Origin: Cyanobium sp. PCC 7001
GTDB taxonomy: Bacteria > Cyanobacteriota > Cyanobacteriia > PCC-6307 > Cyanobiaceae
Direction of reading: 5' to 3'
NCBI RefSeq assembly: GCF_000155635.1
Contig: NZ_DS990556.1
Coordinates: 610,416 to 674,415, forward strand
DNA length: 64,000 nt
Below, piece after piece: positions 54,773 to 63,670 of this stretch. Positions within the stretch are counted from its first letter, which is position 1. The number at the start of each line of letters is the position of its first letter. Below the pieces are notes generated by a model. The model was not told where the DNA came from. It did not search any database and saw only the letters and a program-made list of their open reading frames with translations. Position numbers and translations under genes: made by a program.

Positions 54773-55184
54773 GCGCGGTGGCCAGATCGGGCTGGAGATG
54801 GAGGTAGTCCTCCAGCCGCACCAATTTCACGGTCTGCACCACCCGGGCATTGCCCACCACCAGAAAGGTCTGCTTGTCGGCGTTGCACTGCTTGGCGAGC
54901 TGCACCAGGGCACCGAGGCCGGAGGAATCGATGAAGTCGATGTGGCTGAGATCCACCACCAGGGGCTGGCCGGGGCTGCGGTGCTCGGCGATGAAGGTTC
55001 CGAACTGCTTGTCGGAGTAGGCATCCAGCTGCCCGGTGAACCGAAAGAGCTGGCAGCGGGCCTGCTGCTCGAAGCCGCCGCGCAGTGACACCGTCAGACG
55101 CTGCAGGTCGTTGATGGCTCCGCCCCCTTGGCTGTTCTGCGGGGAGTGTAGAGAGATGGCCGGCATCTGCAGAAAGGCGCCCAC
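54753..55184 (-). CDS. STAS-domain protein (anti-sigma-factor antagonist type)
   Basis: The 143-residue protein (a later start is possible) has a STAS domain from about residue 30: RLTVSLRGGFEQQ, FRFTGQLDAYSD, LVVDLSHIDFIDSSGLGAL and a final helix. The DSSGLG at 86-91 holds the Ser that is phosphorylated in SpoIIAA-like proteins. It probably joins a partner-switching pathway controlling a sigma factor or enzyme; no kinase or phosphatase is nearby. It overlaps mrnC by 20 bases. Confidence 0.88.
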   Translation of the reverse strand: MGAFLQMPAISLHSPQNSQGGGAINDLQRLTVSLRGGFEQQARCQLFRFTGQLDAYSDKQFGTFIAEHRSPGQPLVVDLSHIDFIDSSGLGALVQLAKQCNADKQTFLVVGNARVVQTVKLVRLEDYLHLQPDLATALDSLAA

Positions 55185-55206
55185 TGAGGCGGCTTTCTGG
55201 GGCCGG

Positions 55207-56346
55207 TCAGCCGCGGCGCTCGGCCATCAGCGTCGCAAAACGGGCGAAGTGGTGGTCGGCGTCGTGAGGCCCGGGGCTGGCCTCCGGGTGGTATTGGATG
55301 CCGAACACGGGCTGGTCGCGCAGCGCCAGGGCCGCCACCGTGCGGTCGTTGAGGTTGAGGTGGGTGATCTCCACCCGATCGGCTGGAAGGGAGTCGGCCT
55401 CGATGGCGAAACCGTGGTTCTGGCTGGTGATCTCCACCTGGCCAGGGCTGCCGCAGGGATGGTTGAGGCCGCGGTGGCCGTAGCCCAGCTTGAAGCTCCG
55501 TCCCCCGAGGGCGAGGGCCAGGATCTGGTGTCCCATGCAGATCCCGAACACGGGCAGGTTCGGTTGCTGCAGCAACCCGCGCGCCAGCTCCACGCCGGTG
55601 GTGACCGCGGCCGGGTCGCCGGGGCCGTTGGAGAGGAACACCCCTTCGGGATCGTGGCTCAGCACCTGCTCGAGGCTGGCGGTGGCCGGCAGCACCGTGA
55701 CCACGCAGCCATGGGCCACGAGGCGATCCAGGATGGCCCGCTTGATGCCGAAGTCGATCGCCACCACCCGGTAGGGACGCTCGGGGTTCACCTGCATGCG
55801 GGTGTCGAAGGCGGCCACGCAGGGCTGGTCCCAGGTGTAGGGCTCAGGGGTGGTGACGGTGGACGCCAGGTCGAGCCCCTGCATCGAGGGGGCCGCCACC
55901 ACCTGGTTCAGCAGCTCCTGCGGGCTGGTGCCGTCGCTGCTGATCGCCCCGTTGATGGCGCCGCCCTCCCGCAGGTGGCGTACCAGGGCGCGGGTGTCCA
56001 CACCGCGGATGCCCACCACGCCATGGCTCTGCAGCCATGCACTGAGATCGGACTCGGCCCGCCAGCTGCTGGCCACAGGGGCCAGCTGGCGCGCGATCAC
56101 CCCCCGCACGTGGGGATGGTCGGCCTCCTGGTCGGCGGCGTTCACCCCCGTGTTGCCCAGTTCGGGGTAGGTGAAGGTGACCAGCTGCCCGGAGTAGCTC
56201 GGGTCGGTCATCACCTCCTGATAACCGGTCATGCCCGTGTTGAACACCACCTCGCCGATGGCCGTGCCGATGGCACCGAAGGCTTCACCGCGCAGCAGGG
56301 TGCCGTCGGCGAGCACCAGGAGAGCGGCTGGAGAGGACGCAGTCAC
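55207..56346 (-). CDS. carA: carbamoyl-phosphate synthase small (glutaminase) subunit
   Basis: CarA releases ammonia from glutamine for carbamoyl phosphate, used in arginine and pyrimidine synthesis. I chose the GTG at 56346, giving a start close to [18 protein letters not shown] as in relatives; a longer frame to 56409 exists. The 379-residue enzyme has the N-terminal domain with [20 protein letters not shown] and a class I glutaminase domain with the nucleophile in [13 protein letters not shown] (near residue 268) and His/Glu in [11 protein letters not shown]. carB is not in the window. Confidence 0.95.
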   Translation of the reverse strand: MTASSPAALLVLADGTLLRGEAFGAIGTAIGEVVFNTGMTGYQEVMTDPSYSGQLVTFTYPELGNTGVNAADQEADHPHVRGVIARQLAPVASSWRAESDLSAWLQSHGVVGIRGVDTRALVRHLREGGAINGAISSDGTSPQELLNQVVAAPSMQGLDLASTVTTPEPYTWDQPCVAAFDTRMQVNPERPYRVVAIDFGIKRAILDRLVAHGCVVTVLPATASLEQVLSHDPEGVFLSNGPGDPAAVTTGVELARGLLQQPNLPVFGICMGHQILALALGGRSFKLGYGHRGLNHPCGSPGQVEITSQNHGFAIEADSLPADRVEITHLNLNDRTVAALALRDQPVFGIQYHPEASPGPHDADHHFARFATLMAERRG

Positions 56347-56468
56347 GTTGACGAAGGGAGACGGAGCTGACGGAGCGTGCCGGCGCGCGGCAGGCCGTGC
56401 GTCGATCATCCCCCGTGGCGACGCGGCTGCCGGTGTGAACGATCACCGAGCGGACACCGCCGCCGTCC

Positions 56469-57524
56469 TCAGGCCGGTGCCAGGGCTTCCCTCAAGGCCA
56501 GCAGCCGCTCCCAGGCCGTCCCATCCGCCATCGCCTGGCGGGCCGGCTCGCAACCCTCGGCCGGACTGTCCACCACGCCGGCCGCCCACAGCACCAGGGC
56601 CGCGTTGAGCGCCACCACATCCTGCTGCGGCTGGGTGCCCCGGCCCTGCAGCACCGCCTCGAGAATGGCCTGGTTGGTGGCCAGATCCCCTCCGGCCAGT
56701 GCGCTCACGGGAGCGGGCGCCATGCCGAGGCTGGCGGGGTCCAGGCTGTCCGGGCGTACCTGGCCGTTCTCCACCAGCCGCAGCGCGTTCACCCCAGCCA
56801 GGGAGGCCTCATCCAGGCCGCCGGCCCCATGCACCACCACGGCACGGCGCAACCCGAGGCGGGCCAGGGCTCCGGCCATGGGGTCCAGCAGCTCGGGCCG
56901 CGCCACGCCCAGCACCTGGGCGGCGGGCCGCAGCGGATTCACCAGAGGGCCCAGCAGGTTGAACACCGTGCGCACGCCCAGACTGCGCCGCAGCGGTGCC
57001 AGGCCCACCAGCGCCGGATGCCACCCCGGGGCGAACAGAAAGGTCACCCCCGCTGCCGGCAGCGCCGCCAGCACCTGCTCCTGGGGGGCCTGCAGATGAA
57101 CGCCCAGGGCCTCGAGCACGTCAGCGGAGCCGACCCGGCCGCTGGCGCTGCGGTTGCCGTGCTTGGCCACCGCCACGCCGCAGGCTGCGGCCACGAAGGC
57201 CACCGCCGTGGAGATGTTGAAGCTGTCGGCGCCGTCACCCCCGGTGCCGCAGGTGTCCACCAGCTCGATGGGGGGCAGGGCCGTCGCCTCCAGGGCGCAG
57301 GCCTGACGCAGCACGGCCGCCATGGCGGCCAGCTCCTCGGCCCCCACCCCCTTGGCCCGCAGGGCCGCCAGCAGGGCACCGGTGAGCACCGGGGGAATCT
57401 CCTCCGCCAGCCAGCCCCGCATCAGCGCGTCCGCCTCCGCCGCCGACAGGTCACGCCCCTGCAGCAGGGTCTCCAGCAGGGCCGGCCAGGTCAGAGCGGG
57501 AGCCATCGGCGTGGAGGAAGCCAT
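56469..57524 (-). CDS. trpD: anthranilate phosphoribosyltransferase
   Basis: TrpD joins anthranilate and PRPP in tryptophan synthesis. I chose the ATG giving MASSTPMAPALTWPALLE; longer in-frame sequence to 57686 includes the upstream terminator and is not coding. The 351-residue protein has the PRPP-binding DTCGTGGDGADSFNIS near residue 90, KHGNRSASGRVGSADVLEAL and the metal-binding region VVVHGAGGLDEAS. It is followed by carA on the same strand. Confidence 0.95.
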   Translation of the reverse strand: MASSTPMAPALTWPALLETLLQGRDLSAAEADALMRGWLAEEIPPVLTGALLAALRAKGVGAEELAAMAAVLRQACALEATALPPIELVDTCGTGGDGADSFNISTAVAFVAAACGVAVAKHGNRSASGRVGSADVLEALGVHLQAPQEQVLAALPAAGVTFLFAPGWHPALVGLAPLRRSLGVRTVFNLLGPLVNPLRPAAQVLGVARPELLDPMAGALARLGLRRAVVVHGAGGLDEASLAGVNALRLVENGQVRPDSLDPASLGMAPAPVSALAGGDLATNQAILEAVLQGRGTQPQQDVVALNAALVLWAAGVVDSPAEGCEPARQAMADGTAWERLLALREALAPA

Positions 57525-57628
57525 CGGCGCAGGCAAGCAGCAGCGGCAGGCATTCTGCTCTGGAGACACTGCCGCCACTGGCCCCGTTACCACCGGAGGG
57601 GCAAGGATGGGGACAAGAATCGGGCAAG

Positions 57629-57658
57629 AAAAAAGCCCGGGTGCAAGGCACGCCGGGC
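57629..57658 (-). terminator. rho-independent terminator of the DUF3288 gene
   Basis: Read on the minus strand, a GCCCGG/CCGGGC stem with a 12-base loop is followed directly by six T residues and CTTG. It lies between the DUF3288 gene (upstream on this strand) and trpD, so it should end the DUF3288 transcript and separate trpD into its own unit. Confidence 0.8.
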
Positions 57659-57756
57659 CGGGTGATGGGGACCCTTCCACTATCACCCGAACCGGGGCGC
57701 TGCGTCGTTAAGAAGACAACGGCGATGGGCGTGCCATGACGGTTCAAGCTGCTTGC

Positions 57757-58098
57757 TCAACCCTCCTGGGAGGCGGTGTCGAACCCTGAGCCCACGGCTT
57801 CCGAGGCTGCGGGAGCGGGCCTGTAGCCCTGAGCCCAGATGGCACGGGTGCGGGCGTGGAGGGCGTCGCGATCGAGCTGCCAGAACCGCAGGGTCTTGGC
57901 CAGATCGTCCTGGATGTCGTGGGCGCCGGGAAATCCTTCGTAACGCATCAGCAGGCGCGCGGCATCCACCAGATCGGCGTCCGTCGGTGGGTCGGCGGCC
58001 AGCAGCCGATCCACCACCGCCCGGTCCTGGGCCTGGAGCGGATGGCTCTGGAGGGGCGCACCATCGGCGCCGGGCTGGGATGGGGCAGACGGGGGCAT
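57757..58098 (-). CDS. DUF3288 family protein
   Basis: The 113-residue protein shows the cyanobacterial DUF3288 pattern: HPLQAQDRAVVDRLLAADPP, then DAARLLMRYEGFPGAHDIQD and a helix with LRFWQLDRDALHARTRAIW. It is soluble and has no catalytic motif. The function is unknown. It is divergent from the ABC exporter gene (100-base gap) and followed by a terminator. Confidence 0.88.
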   Translation of the reverse strand: MPPSAPSQPGADGAPLQSHPLQAQDRAVVDRLLAADPPTDADLVDAARLLMRYEGFPGAHDIQDDLAKTLRFWQLDRDALHARTRAIWAQGYRPAPAASEAVGSGFDTASQEG

Positions 58099-58198
58099 GG
58101 AGCACGATGGCGGCGAAGGGGTGCGGAAGGGGCCAGTGGGATGGGGGCGGTTCGGCCCGCCGTAATCTCTAGGTTGGGCCCACGTTCGTGATGGCCGC

Positions 58199-59974
58199 GT
58201 GGCCGCCTTCCGGCTCGATCTGATCCGACGCTATCTGCGACCCCACCGGCGCACGGTGCTGTTGGGCGTCGCGGCGCTGGTGGTGGTGAACCTGCTGAGC
58301 GTCAGCATCCCCCTGCTGGTGCGGCGGGTGATCGACGACCTCCAGGACGGCTTCTCCCTGCGGGATGTGCTGCTGCAGGCGGCCCTGATCATGGGCCTGG
58401 CCACCGCGATGGGTGCCGTGCGGCTGCTGTCGCGGCTGCTGGTGTTCGGCGTGGGTCGCCAGGTGGAGGCCGACCTCAAGCAGACCATCTTCGATCACCT
58501 GCTGCTGCAGGAACCCGGCTGGGTGCAGACCGCCGGCAGCGGCGAGGTGATCAGCCGCGCCACCAGCGACGTGGAGAACGTGCGGCGGCTGCTGGGCTTC
58601 GCCGTGCTCAGCCTCACCAACACGGCCCTGGCCTACAGCCTCACCCTGCCGGCGATGCTGTCGATCGATCCCTGGCTCAGCCTGGCGGCCGTGGGGCTCT
58701 ACCCACTGATGCTGATCACGGTGCGGCTGTTCGGCGGCCGCATGATGCGGCAGCAGCGGCGCCAGCAGGAGGCGCTGGCGGGCCTCAGCGACCTGATCCA
58801 GGAGGATCTCTCCGGCATCAGCGCCATCAAGATCTACGGCCAGGAGGCCACCGAGCAGGAGGCCTTCGCCGGGCGCAACCGCCGCTACCGCGATGCCGCC
58901 CTCGGACTGGCTCGCACCCGCAGCACCCTCTTCCCGCTGCTGGAGGGCATCTCCTCGATCAGCCTGCTGCTGCTGCTGGCCCTGGGCAGCGGCCAGCTGG
59001 AGAGCGGCCGGCTCACCATCGGCGATCTGGTGGCCCTGATCCTGTTCGTGGAACGGCTGGTGTTTCCCACCGCCTTGCTCGGCTTCACCCTCAACACCTT
59101 CCAGACGGGCCAGGTGAGCCTGGAGCGGATCGAGGAGCTGCTGCGGCGCCAGCCGCTGATCACCTCCCCGGCCCAGCCCCAGCCTCTGCGGCAGCGGGGC
59201 AGGGGCGCCCTCGAGGCCCGGGGCCTGACGGTGCGCTACCCGGAGGCTCCGCGTCCCGCGCTGGTGGATGTGAGCTTCAGGCTCGAGCCCGGTGAACTGG
59301 TGGCCGTGGTGGGTCCGGTGGGCTGTGGCAAGACCACCCTGGCCCGGGCCATCGGCCGCATGGTGGACGTGGCACCGAACGAGCTCTGGCTCGACGGGGT
59401 GGACATCACCCGGCTGAGCCTGGAGGACCTTCGCGGCCAGGTGGCGCTCGTTCCCCAGGAGGGCTACCTGTTCACGGCCACCCTTGCCGACAACCTGCGC
59501 TACGGCGAGCCGGATGCGCCCATGCAGGCCGTCGAGACGGCGGCGCGGGAGGCCCGGCTGGAAGCGGACGTCAAGGGCTTTCCGGACGGTTACCGCACCC
59601 TGGTGGGGGAGCGCGGCATCACCCTCAGCGGAGGCCAGCGGCAGCGCACCGCCCTCGGCCGGGCCCTCCTGGTGGAGGCCCCGCTGCTGGTGCTCGACGA
59701 CGCCCTGGCCAGCGTGGACAACACCACCGCGGCCCAGATCCTGCGCACCATCCGCAGCCAGGGCCAGCAGCAGGAAGGATCCAGGCCGGGCCGCACCATC
59801 CTGATGATCAGTCACCAGCTCTCGGCGGCCGCCGCCTGCGATCGGATCCTGGTGCTTGAGGCCGGGCGTCTGGTGCAGGAAGGCGACCACGAGACGCTGC
59901 TGGCGATGCCAGGCACCTACCGGCGGCTCTGGGCCAGGGAGCAGGCCACCGAACAACTGCGGGCGGCGGGCTGA
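58199..59974 (+). CDS. ABC exporter half-transporter (membrane domain plus ATPase)
   Basis: The 591-residue protein starts at GTG 58199 and has six membrane helices in the first 300 residues with a SGEVISRATSDVENVRRLL intracellular loop, then an ATPase domain: Walker A GPVGCGKTT near 374, Q-loop VPQEGYLF, signature LSGGQRQRTALGRALL near 476, Walker B LLVLDDALASVD and switch SHQLS. The residue after the Walker B Asp is Asp rather than the usual Glu, as in some heterodimeric exporters of the YheI/TM287 type, so a partner subunit is possible. Substrate unknown. Confidence 0.9.
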   Translation: MAAFRLDLIRRYLRPHRRTVLLGVAALVVVNLLSVSIPLLVRRVIDDLQDGFSLRDVLLQAALIMGLATAMGAVRLLSRLLVFGVGRQVEADLKQTIFDHLLLQEPGWVQTAGSGEVISRATSDVENVRRLLGFAVLSLTNTALAYSLTLPAMLSIDPWLSLAAVGLYPLMLITVRLFGGRMMRQQRRQQEALAGLSDLIQEDLSGISAIKIYGQEATEQEAFAGRNRRYRDAALGLARTRSTLFPLLEGISSISLLLLLALGSGQLESGRLTIGDLVALILFVERLVFPTALLGFTLNTFQTGQVSLERIEELLRRQPLITSPAQPQPLRQRGRGALEARGLTVRYPEAPRPALVDVSFRLEPGELVAVVGPVGCGKTTLARAIGRMVDVAPNELWLDGVDITRLSLEDLRGQVALVPQEGYLFTATLADNLRYGEPDAPMQAVETAAREARLEADVKGFPDGYRTLVGERGITLSGGQRQRTALGRALLVEAPLLVLDDALASVDNTTAAQILRTIRSQGQQQEGSRPGRTILMISHQLSAAAACDRILVLEAGRLVQEGDHETLLAMPGTYRRLWAREQATEQLRAAG

Positions 59975-60155
59975 GCGGACGGCGGGCTGAGCGGGCGGCG
60001 GCTGGTGCCCGGCGCGCCTTGTGCATCGGCGTGAGTCCACCACCGTGTCTCAACAGTTGTTGAGCAACAGAGCCAGGGGAGCTGCCGCTGGCTTGAGTGG
60101 TAGCGGCAGCTGACCATCATCGCGCCCGCCGCCGGCCCCTCCCCCGCAGCCTTCC

Positions 60156-60443
60156 ATGTCGTCCGCCACCACCGTGGAGCCCAGGGTCTCGACCCAGGCC
60201 TACAACCTGCGCTGCACCCTCACGTTCGGAGACATCTACGGGCAGATCCTGATCTGGATGCTGGTGATCTTCGCCAGCCTCGCCGCGGGCCTGGCGTTGA
60301 TGGGGGCCAGCAAGCCGATCGTGGCCCTGGTGGGCGTGGGTCTGATCCTGGTGCTGTCCCTGCCCTTCCTGCTGTTCGCGTTCACCACCACGCTGCTCAA
60401 CCACATCGCCCTGGAACCGAACACCGGCACGCCACCGCTCTGA
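60156..60443 (+). CDS. small two-helix membrane protein, cyanobacterial
   Basis: The 95-residue protein has a soluble N-terminus with TQAYNLRCTLTFGDIYGQ, two membrane helices (about 33-50 and 58-78) and a short tail. It matches conserved hypothetical membrane proteins of picocyanobacteria. Nothing points to a specific function. It lies downstream of the ABC exporter but after a 181-base gap, so an operon is not certain. Confidence 0.65.
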   Translation: MSSATTVEPRVSTQAYNLRCTLTFGDIYGQILIWMLVIFASLAAGLALMGASKPIVALVGVGLILVLSLPFLLFAFTTTLLNHIALEPNTGTPPL

Positions 60444-60521
60444 CAGCCCTGATCGGGCGGATCGGTCGGGATTCCCGGCGCCAGAAGCCAGGGGCATGCT
60501 GCCTAGGGTGAAGGCTGATGC

Positions 60522-61232
60522 GTGACTGTGGTGTTCGGACTGTTCCAGAAGCCGGCGACAGCGTCGGGAGAGCGGCTCCACGCTGTGCTGGGAACCCCCA
60601 TCGATGCCCCCGTCACCGCCGCCCAGTCCGACGTGCTGTTCGGCTGCGGCTGTTTCTGGGGGGCCGAGAAGGGGTTCTGGCGCCTGCCGGGGGTGGTGAG
60701 CACGGCCGTGGGTTACGCCGGCGGCGCGCTGGAGGATCCCAGCTACCAGCAGGTGTGCTCAGGCCGCACGGGCCATGCCGAGGTGGTGCGGGTGGTGTGG
60801 GACCGCCAGAGCGTCGGTTTCGCCGATCTGCTCAAGCTCTTCTGGGAATGCCATGACCCCACCCAGGGCGACCGGCAGGGCAACGACAGGGGATCGCAGT
60901 ACCGCTCCGCCATCTACGTGAGCAGCGACCAGGATCGGGTGCTGGCCGAGACCAGCCGGGAGGCCTACCAGGGCCTGCTGAGCGCGGCCGGCCACGGCTC
61001 GATCACCACCGAGATCCGCCGCGGCGTTCGCTTCTGGTCGGCCGAGACGTACCACCAGCAGTACCTGGCCAAGCCCGGCAGCCGTCCCTACTGCTCGGCC
61101 CAGCCCACCGGCGTGGAGCTCAGCGACTTCCCCGGCTGTGACTACAAACTGCCGGCGTCCGTCTGGCAGCAGTACGACTGGTCCATCCCCCACTGCGTGC
61201 TGCGGGGAGACAACGCACCGATCAGCGTCTGA
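60522..61232 (+). CDS. msrA: peptide-methionine (S)-S-oxide reductase
   Basis: MsrA repairs oxidised methionine. The 236-residue protein from GTG 60522 has the catalytic GCGCFWGAEKGF with the nucleophile Cys at position 44, GYAGGALEDPSYQQVCSGRTGHAEVV (in parts: GYAGGALEDPSYQQVCSG and TGHAEVVRV), ECHDPTQGDRQGNDRGSQYR and the C-terminal AETYHQQYL. Length and motifs are complete, with an N-terminal extension of about 35 residues seen in cyanobacterial members. Its 3' end overlaps the convergent antiporter gene by 11 bases. Confidence 0.94.
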   Translation: MTVVFGLFQKPATASGERLHAVLGTPIDAPVTAAQSDVLFGCGCFWGAEKGFWRLPGVVSTAVGYAGGALEDPSYQQVCSGRTGHAEVVRVVWDRQSVGFADLLKLFWECHDPTQGDRQGNDRGSQYRSAIYVSSDQDRVLAETSREAYQGLLSAAGHGSITTEIRRGVRFWSAETYHQQYLAKPGSRPYCSAQPTGVELSDFPGCDYKLPASVWQQYDWSIPHCVLRGDNAPISV

Positions 61233-62928
61233 CCCGCACCAACTCCCGATCCGCACCGGCCTCGATGGTGAGGCCTCCCAGCACCACGGCACCGGGCGGT
61301 TGGGCGGCCGCGAGCAGTGAGCCCAGGCTGGATTCGGCCATCACCTTCGGCAGCGGCGGATCCATCGGCAACCCGAGGAACCGGTGCAGCTGCTCCACCG
61401 TGGTGGAGGCTCTGAAGGCCAGTTGCAGATCGTCTGGCAGGGAGGGAACTGCAGCAGCCTCGAGCGCGGGTGACGGATCCGGATCGAACAGGCGATCGAT
61501 CAGGGGCTGAAGGCTGGTGCGCATGGCCATGAACACGTGATCGCCGGGCAGCAGCACCGTGCCGCCACGGGGCATCACCACCTGCTTCCCCCGCAGGATC
61601 AGGGTCACCAGCACCCCATCGGGAAGGACCAGCTGGCGCAGAGACCTGCGGGCCACCAGTGCCGTGGGTTTCACCGTGTAGTCCACGATCTCGCCATCGA
61701 CCTGGCGCAGCGCGTTGATCTCCACGGTGAGGGCCGGGGTGGGGTCGGCCGGACGGCCGATACCCAGGGCACGGGCCACGAGCGGCAGGGACCAGCCCTG
61801 GGTGATCGCCGAAAGGAGCACCACGAAGAACACGGCGTTGAAGATCAGCTGGCTCTGGGGGATGCCCGCCATCAAGGGGAAGGTGGCCAGGGTGATCGGC
61901 ACCGCCCCCTTGAGGCCCACCCAGGAGAGAAACACCAGTTCCCGGCGCCGGTAGCGGAAGGGCAGCGCCGCCACGGCCACGGACAGGGGCCGGGCCACCA
62001 GGATGAGCACCAGGGCGATCAGCAGTCCGGCCCAGGCCACGCTGAGCAGCCGGCTGGGGAAGCTCAGCAGACCGAGCATCACGAACAGCACGATCTGCCC
62101 CAACCAGGCGATGGCATCGTGAAAGGCGAGGATGCCCGGCCGGAACACCAGCGAGCTGCTGCCGATCACCATTCCGGCCAGATACACCGCCAGAAAGCCG
62201 CTGCCCCCCAGCACGGACGCCAGACCGAAGGCCACCAGTCCGAAGCCGAGCGCCAGCAGCGGATAGAGGCCGGGGTAGTCGAGGTTGATGCGGTTGACGG
62301 CTCGGGCCGCCAGCACGCCCACGGCGGCCCCGCACAGGCTGCCCACGCCGAACTGGGCCAGAAACAGCAGCAGCAGGGCCTGGGCCGAATCCGCCTCGCC
62401 GCTGATCACGCCGATCAGGCCGATGGTGAGGAAGATCGCCATCGGATCGTTCGAGCCGCTCTCCACCTCGAGCGTGGCGGTGAGCTTCTCGGGCAGCTTC
62501 AGTCCACTGGTGCGGAGCATGGAGAACACCGCTGCCGCATCGGTGGAACCCACGATGCTGCCCAGCAGCAGCCCCTGCAGGATGGGCATCCCCAGCACCC
62601 AGGCCGCTGCCAGCCCCGTGATCAGGGAGGTGAGCAGCACACCCAGGGTGGAGAGCGCCAGCGCCGGCCGCCAGACCCGGCGCGCCGAGGCCGGCGAGGT
62701 GCGCAGTCCGCCGTCGAACAGGATCAGGGCGAGGGCCACGCTGCCCACGTTGTTCGCCAGCGGGTAATCCTCGAAGGGAATGCCGCCCAGTCCTTCGGAG
62801 CCGGCCACCATGCCCAGCCCGAGGAACAGCACCAGCACGGGCACCCCCAGCCGCGCCGAGAATTTGCTGGAGGCGATGCCCAGCAGCAGCAACACCCCGC
62901 CCAGCAGCACCGAGGCCTGTATCGACAC
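61222..62928 (-). CDS. CPA1-family cation/proton antiporter with RCK-type C-terminal domain
   Basis: From GTG 62928 the 568-residue protein has about twelve membrane helices with the CPA1 signatures GSTDAAAVFSMLRTSG and LEVESGSNDPMAIFLTIGL, whose Asp pair carries ions. After about 395 a TrkA-C-like regulatory domain follows (LRQLVLPDGVLVTLILRGKQ, LLPGDHVFMAM) and a short extra domain. The layout matches the NhaP2/CvrA type, which exchanges potassium or sodium for protons. The start is uncertain because no ATG precedes the first helix closely. Confidence 0.88.
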   Translation of the reverse strand: MSIQASVLLGGVLLLLGIASSKFSARLGVPVLVLFLGLGMVAGSEGLGGIPFEDYPLANNVGSVALALILFDGGLRTSPASARRVWRPALALSTLGVLLTSLITGLAAAWVLGMPILQGLLLGSIVGSTDAAAVFSMLRTSGLKLPEKLTATLEVESGSNDPMAIFLTIGLIGVISGEADSAQALLLLFLAQFGVGSLCGAAVGVLAARAVNRINLDYPGLYPLLALGFGLVAFGLASVLGGSGFLAVYLAGMVIGSSSLVFRPGILAFHDAIAWLGQIVLFVMLGLLSFPSRLLSVAWAGLLIALVLILVARPLSVAVAALPFRYRRRELVFLSWVGLKGAVPITLATFPLMAGIPQSQLIFNAVFFVVLLSAITQGWSLPLVARALGIGRPADPTPALTVEINALRQVDGEIVDYTVKPTALVARRSLRQLVLPDGVLVTLILRGKQVVMPRGGTVLLPGDHVFMAMRTSLQPLIDRLFDPDPSPALEAAAVPSLPDDLQLAFRASTTVEQLHRFLGLPMDPPLPKVMAESSLGSLLAAAQPPGAVVLGGLTIEAGADRELVRVRR

Positions 62929-63141
62929 CTGCTCGCTGGCGGGGATGGTCCAGAGAATGCCGCAGGGAGACGCTGCGGGGCCATGGCCCTGCGGCGTCCG
63001 TTCTGGATCCGGAGATCCCGATCGCGGTATACCTGCGGCATCCGCGGCGATCCCTGCGGTTCCTAGCGTGTCCTGGCGTGGCGCCCACACTTCGCCGCGC
63101 GTCCGGCCACAGCTCCCGTCTCTCGCCCCGCCTCCTGCCCC

Positions 63142-63438
63142 ATGTCTCCGCTGCTGCTGGTTCTGGCGCTGATGGCCCAGGCGTCGCCCTGGTGGGAGAA
63201 CTACGACACCACCGAGAGCTTCCTCTGCCCCAACCGCGGCCGGGTGCTGCTGGAGCGCAACGACTCCCAGGCCTCGCTGATCAGCGGCGGCTACCGCAGC
63301 ACCTATTTCCGGGAACCCTCCCAGCTTCCGGGGATCCGCTACCGCAACCAGGGCCGCAGCCTGATCCTCAAGGGCGACATCCTCACCCTCGAGCAGCTGC
63401 CCAGCCGGATCCAGTGCACCCGCACCGAGCGGGTGTGA
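63142..63438 (+). CDS. small secreted hypothetical protein
   Basis: The 98-residue product begins with a short signal peptide (MSPLLLVLALMAQA) followed by SPWWENYDTTESFLCPNRGR, a beta-rich middle and RIQCTRTERV at the end, leaving two cysteines that may bond. It is divergent from the antiporter with a 213-base gap. The family resembles short exported proteins of picocyanobacteria, function unknown. Confidence 0.65.
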   Translation: MSPLLLVLALMAQASPWWENYDTTESFLCPNRGRVLLERNDSQASLISGGYRSTYFREPSQLPGIRYRNQGRSLILKGDILTLEQLPSRIQCTRTERV

Positions 63439-63472
63439 CCCACACTGGGTGCCGACGTCCTCAGCCACGTCC

Positions 63473-63670
63473 ATGACTCCCCTGCCCGACCGCGTGGTGA
63501 TCGTGGCTCTGCTGGCCACCGTGGGCCTGTGTTTCGCCCTGGTGTTCTGGACCGTGAAGCTCCACCCCCGGCAGGAGCTGCCGATGCAGTGGAAGGACGC
63601 TCCCTCCGTCCGCCTCGACGGCCGGCCGTTCCCATCGCCGGCCACCACCCGAGCGCTGACCGTGACGTGA
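63473..63670 (+). CDS. small membrane-anchored hypothetical protein
   Basis: The 65-residue protein has one membrane helix (VVIVALLATVGLCFALVFW) after a short N-terminus, then a polar tail with HPRQELPMQWKDAPSVRL. Its stop overlaps the start of the next gene (GTGA), so the two are likely coupled. The function is unknown. Confidence 0.6.
   Translation: MTPLPDRVVIVALLATVGLCFALVFWTVKLHPRQELPMQWKDAPSVRLDGRPFPSPATTRALTVT

Noticed and set aside
57525-57686. N-terminal extension of TrpD
   Set aside because: It would translate through a rho-independent terminator and has no similarity to the family start.
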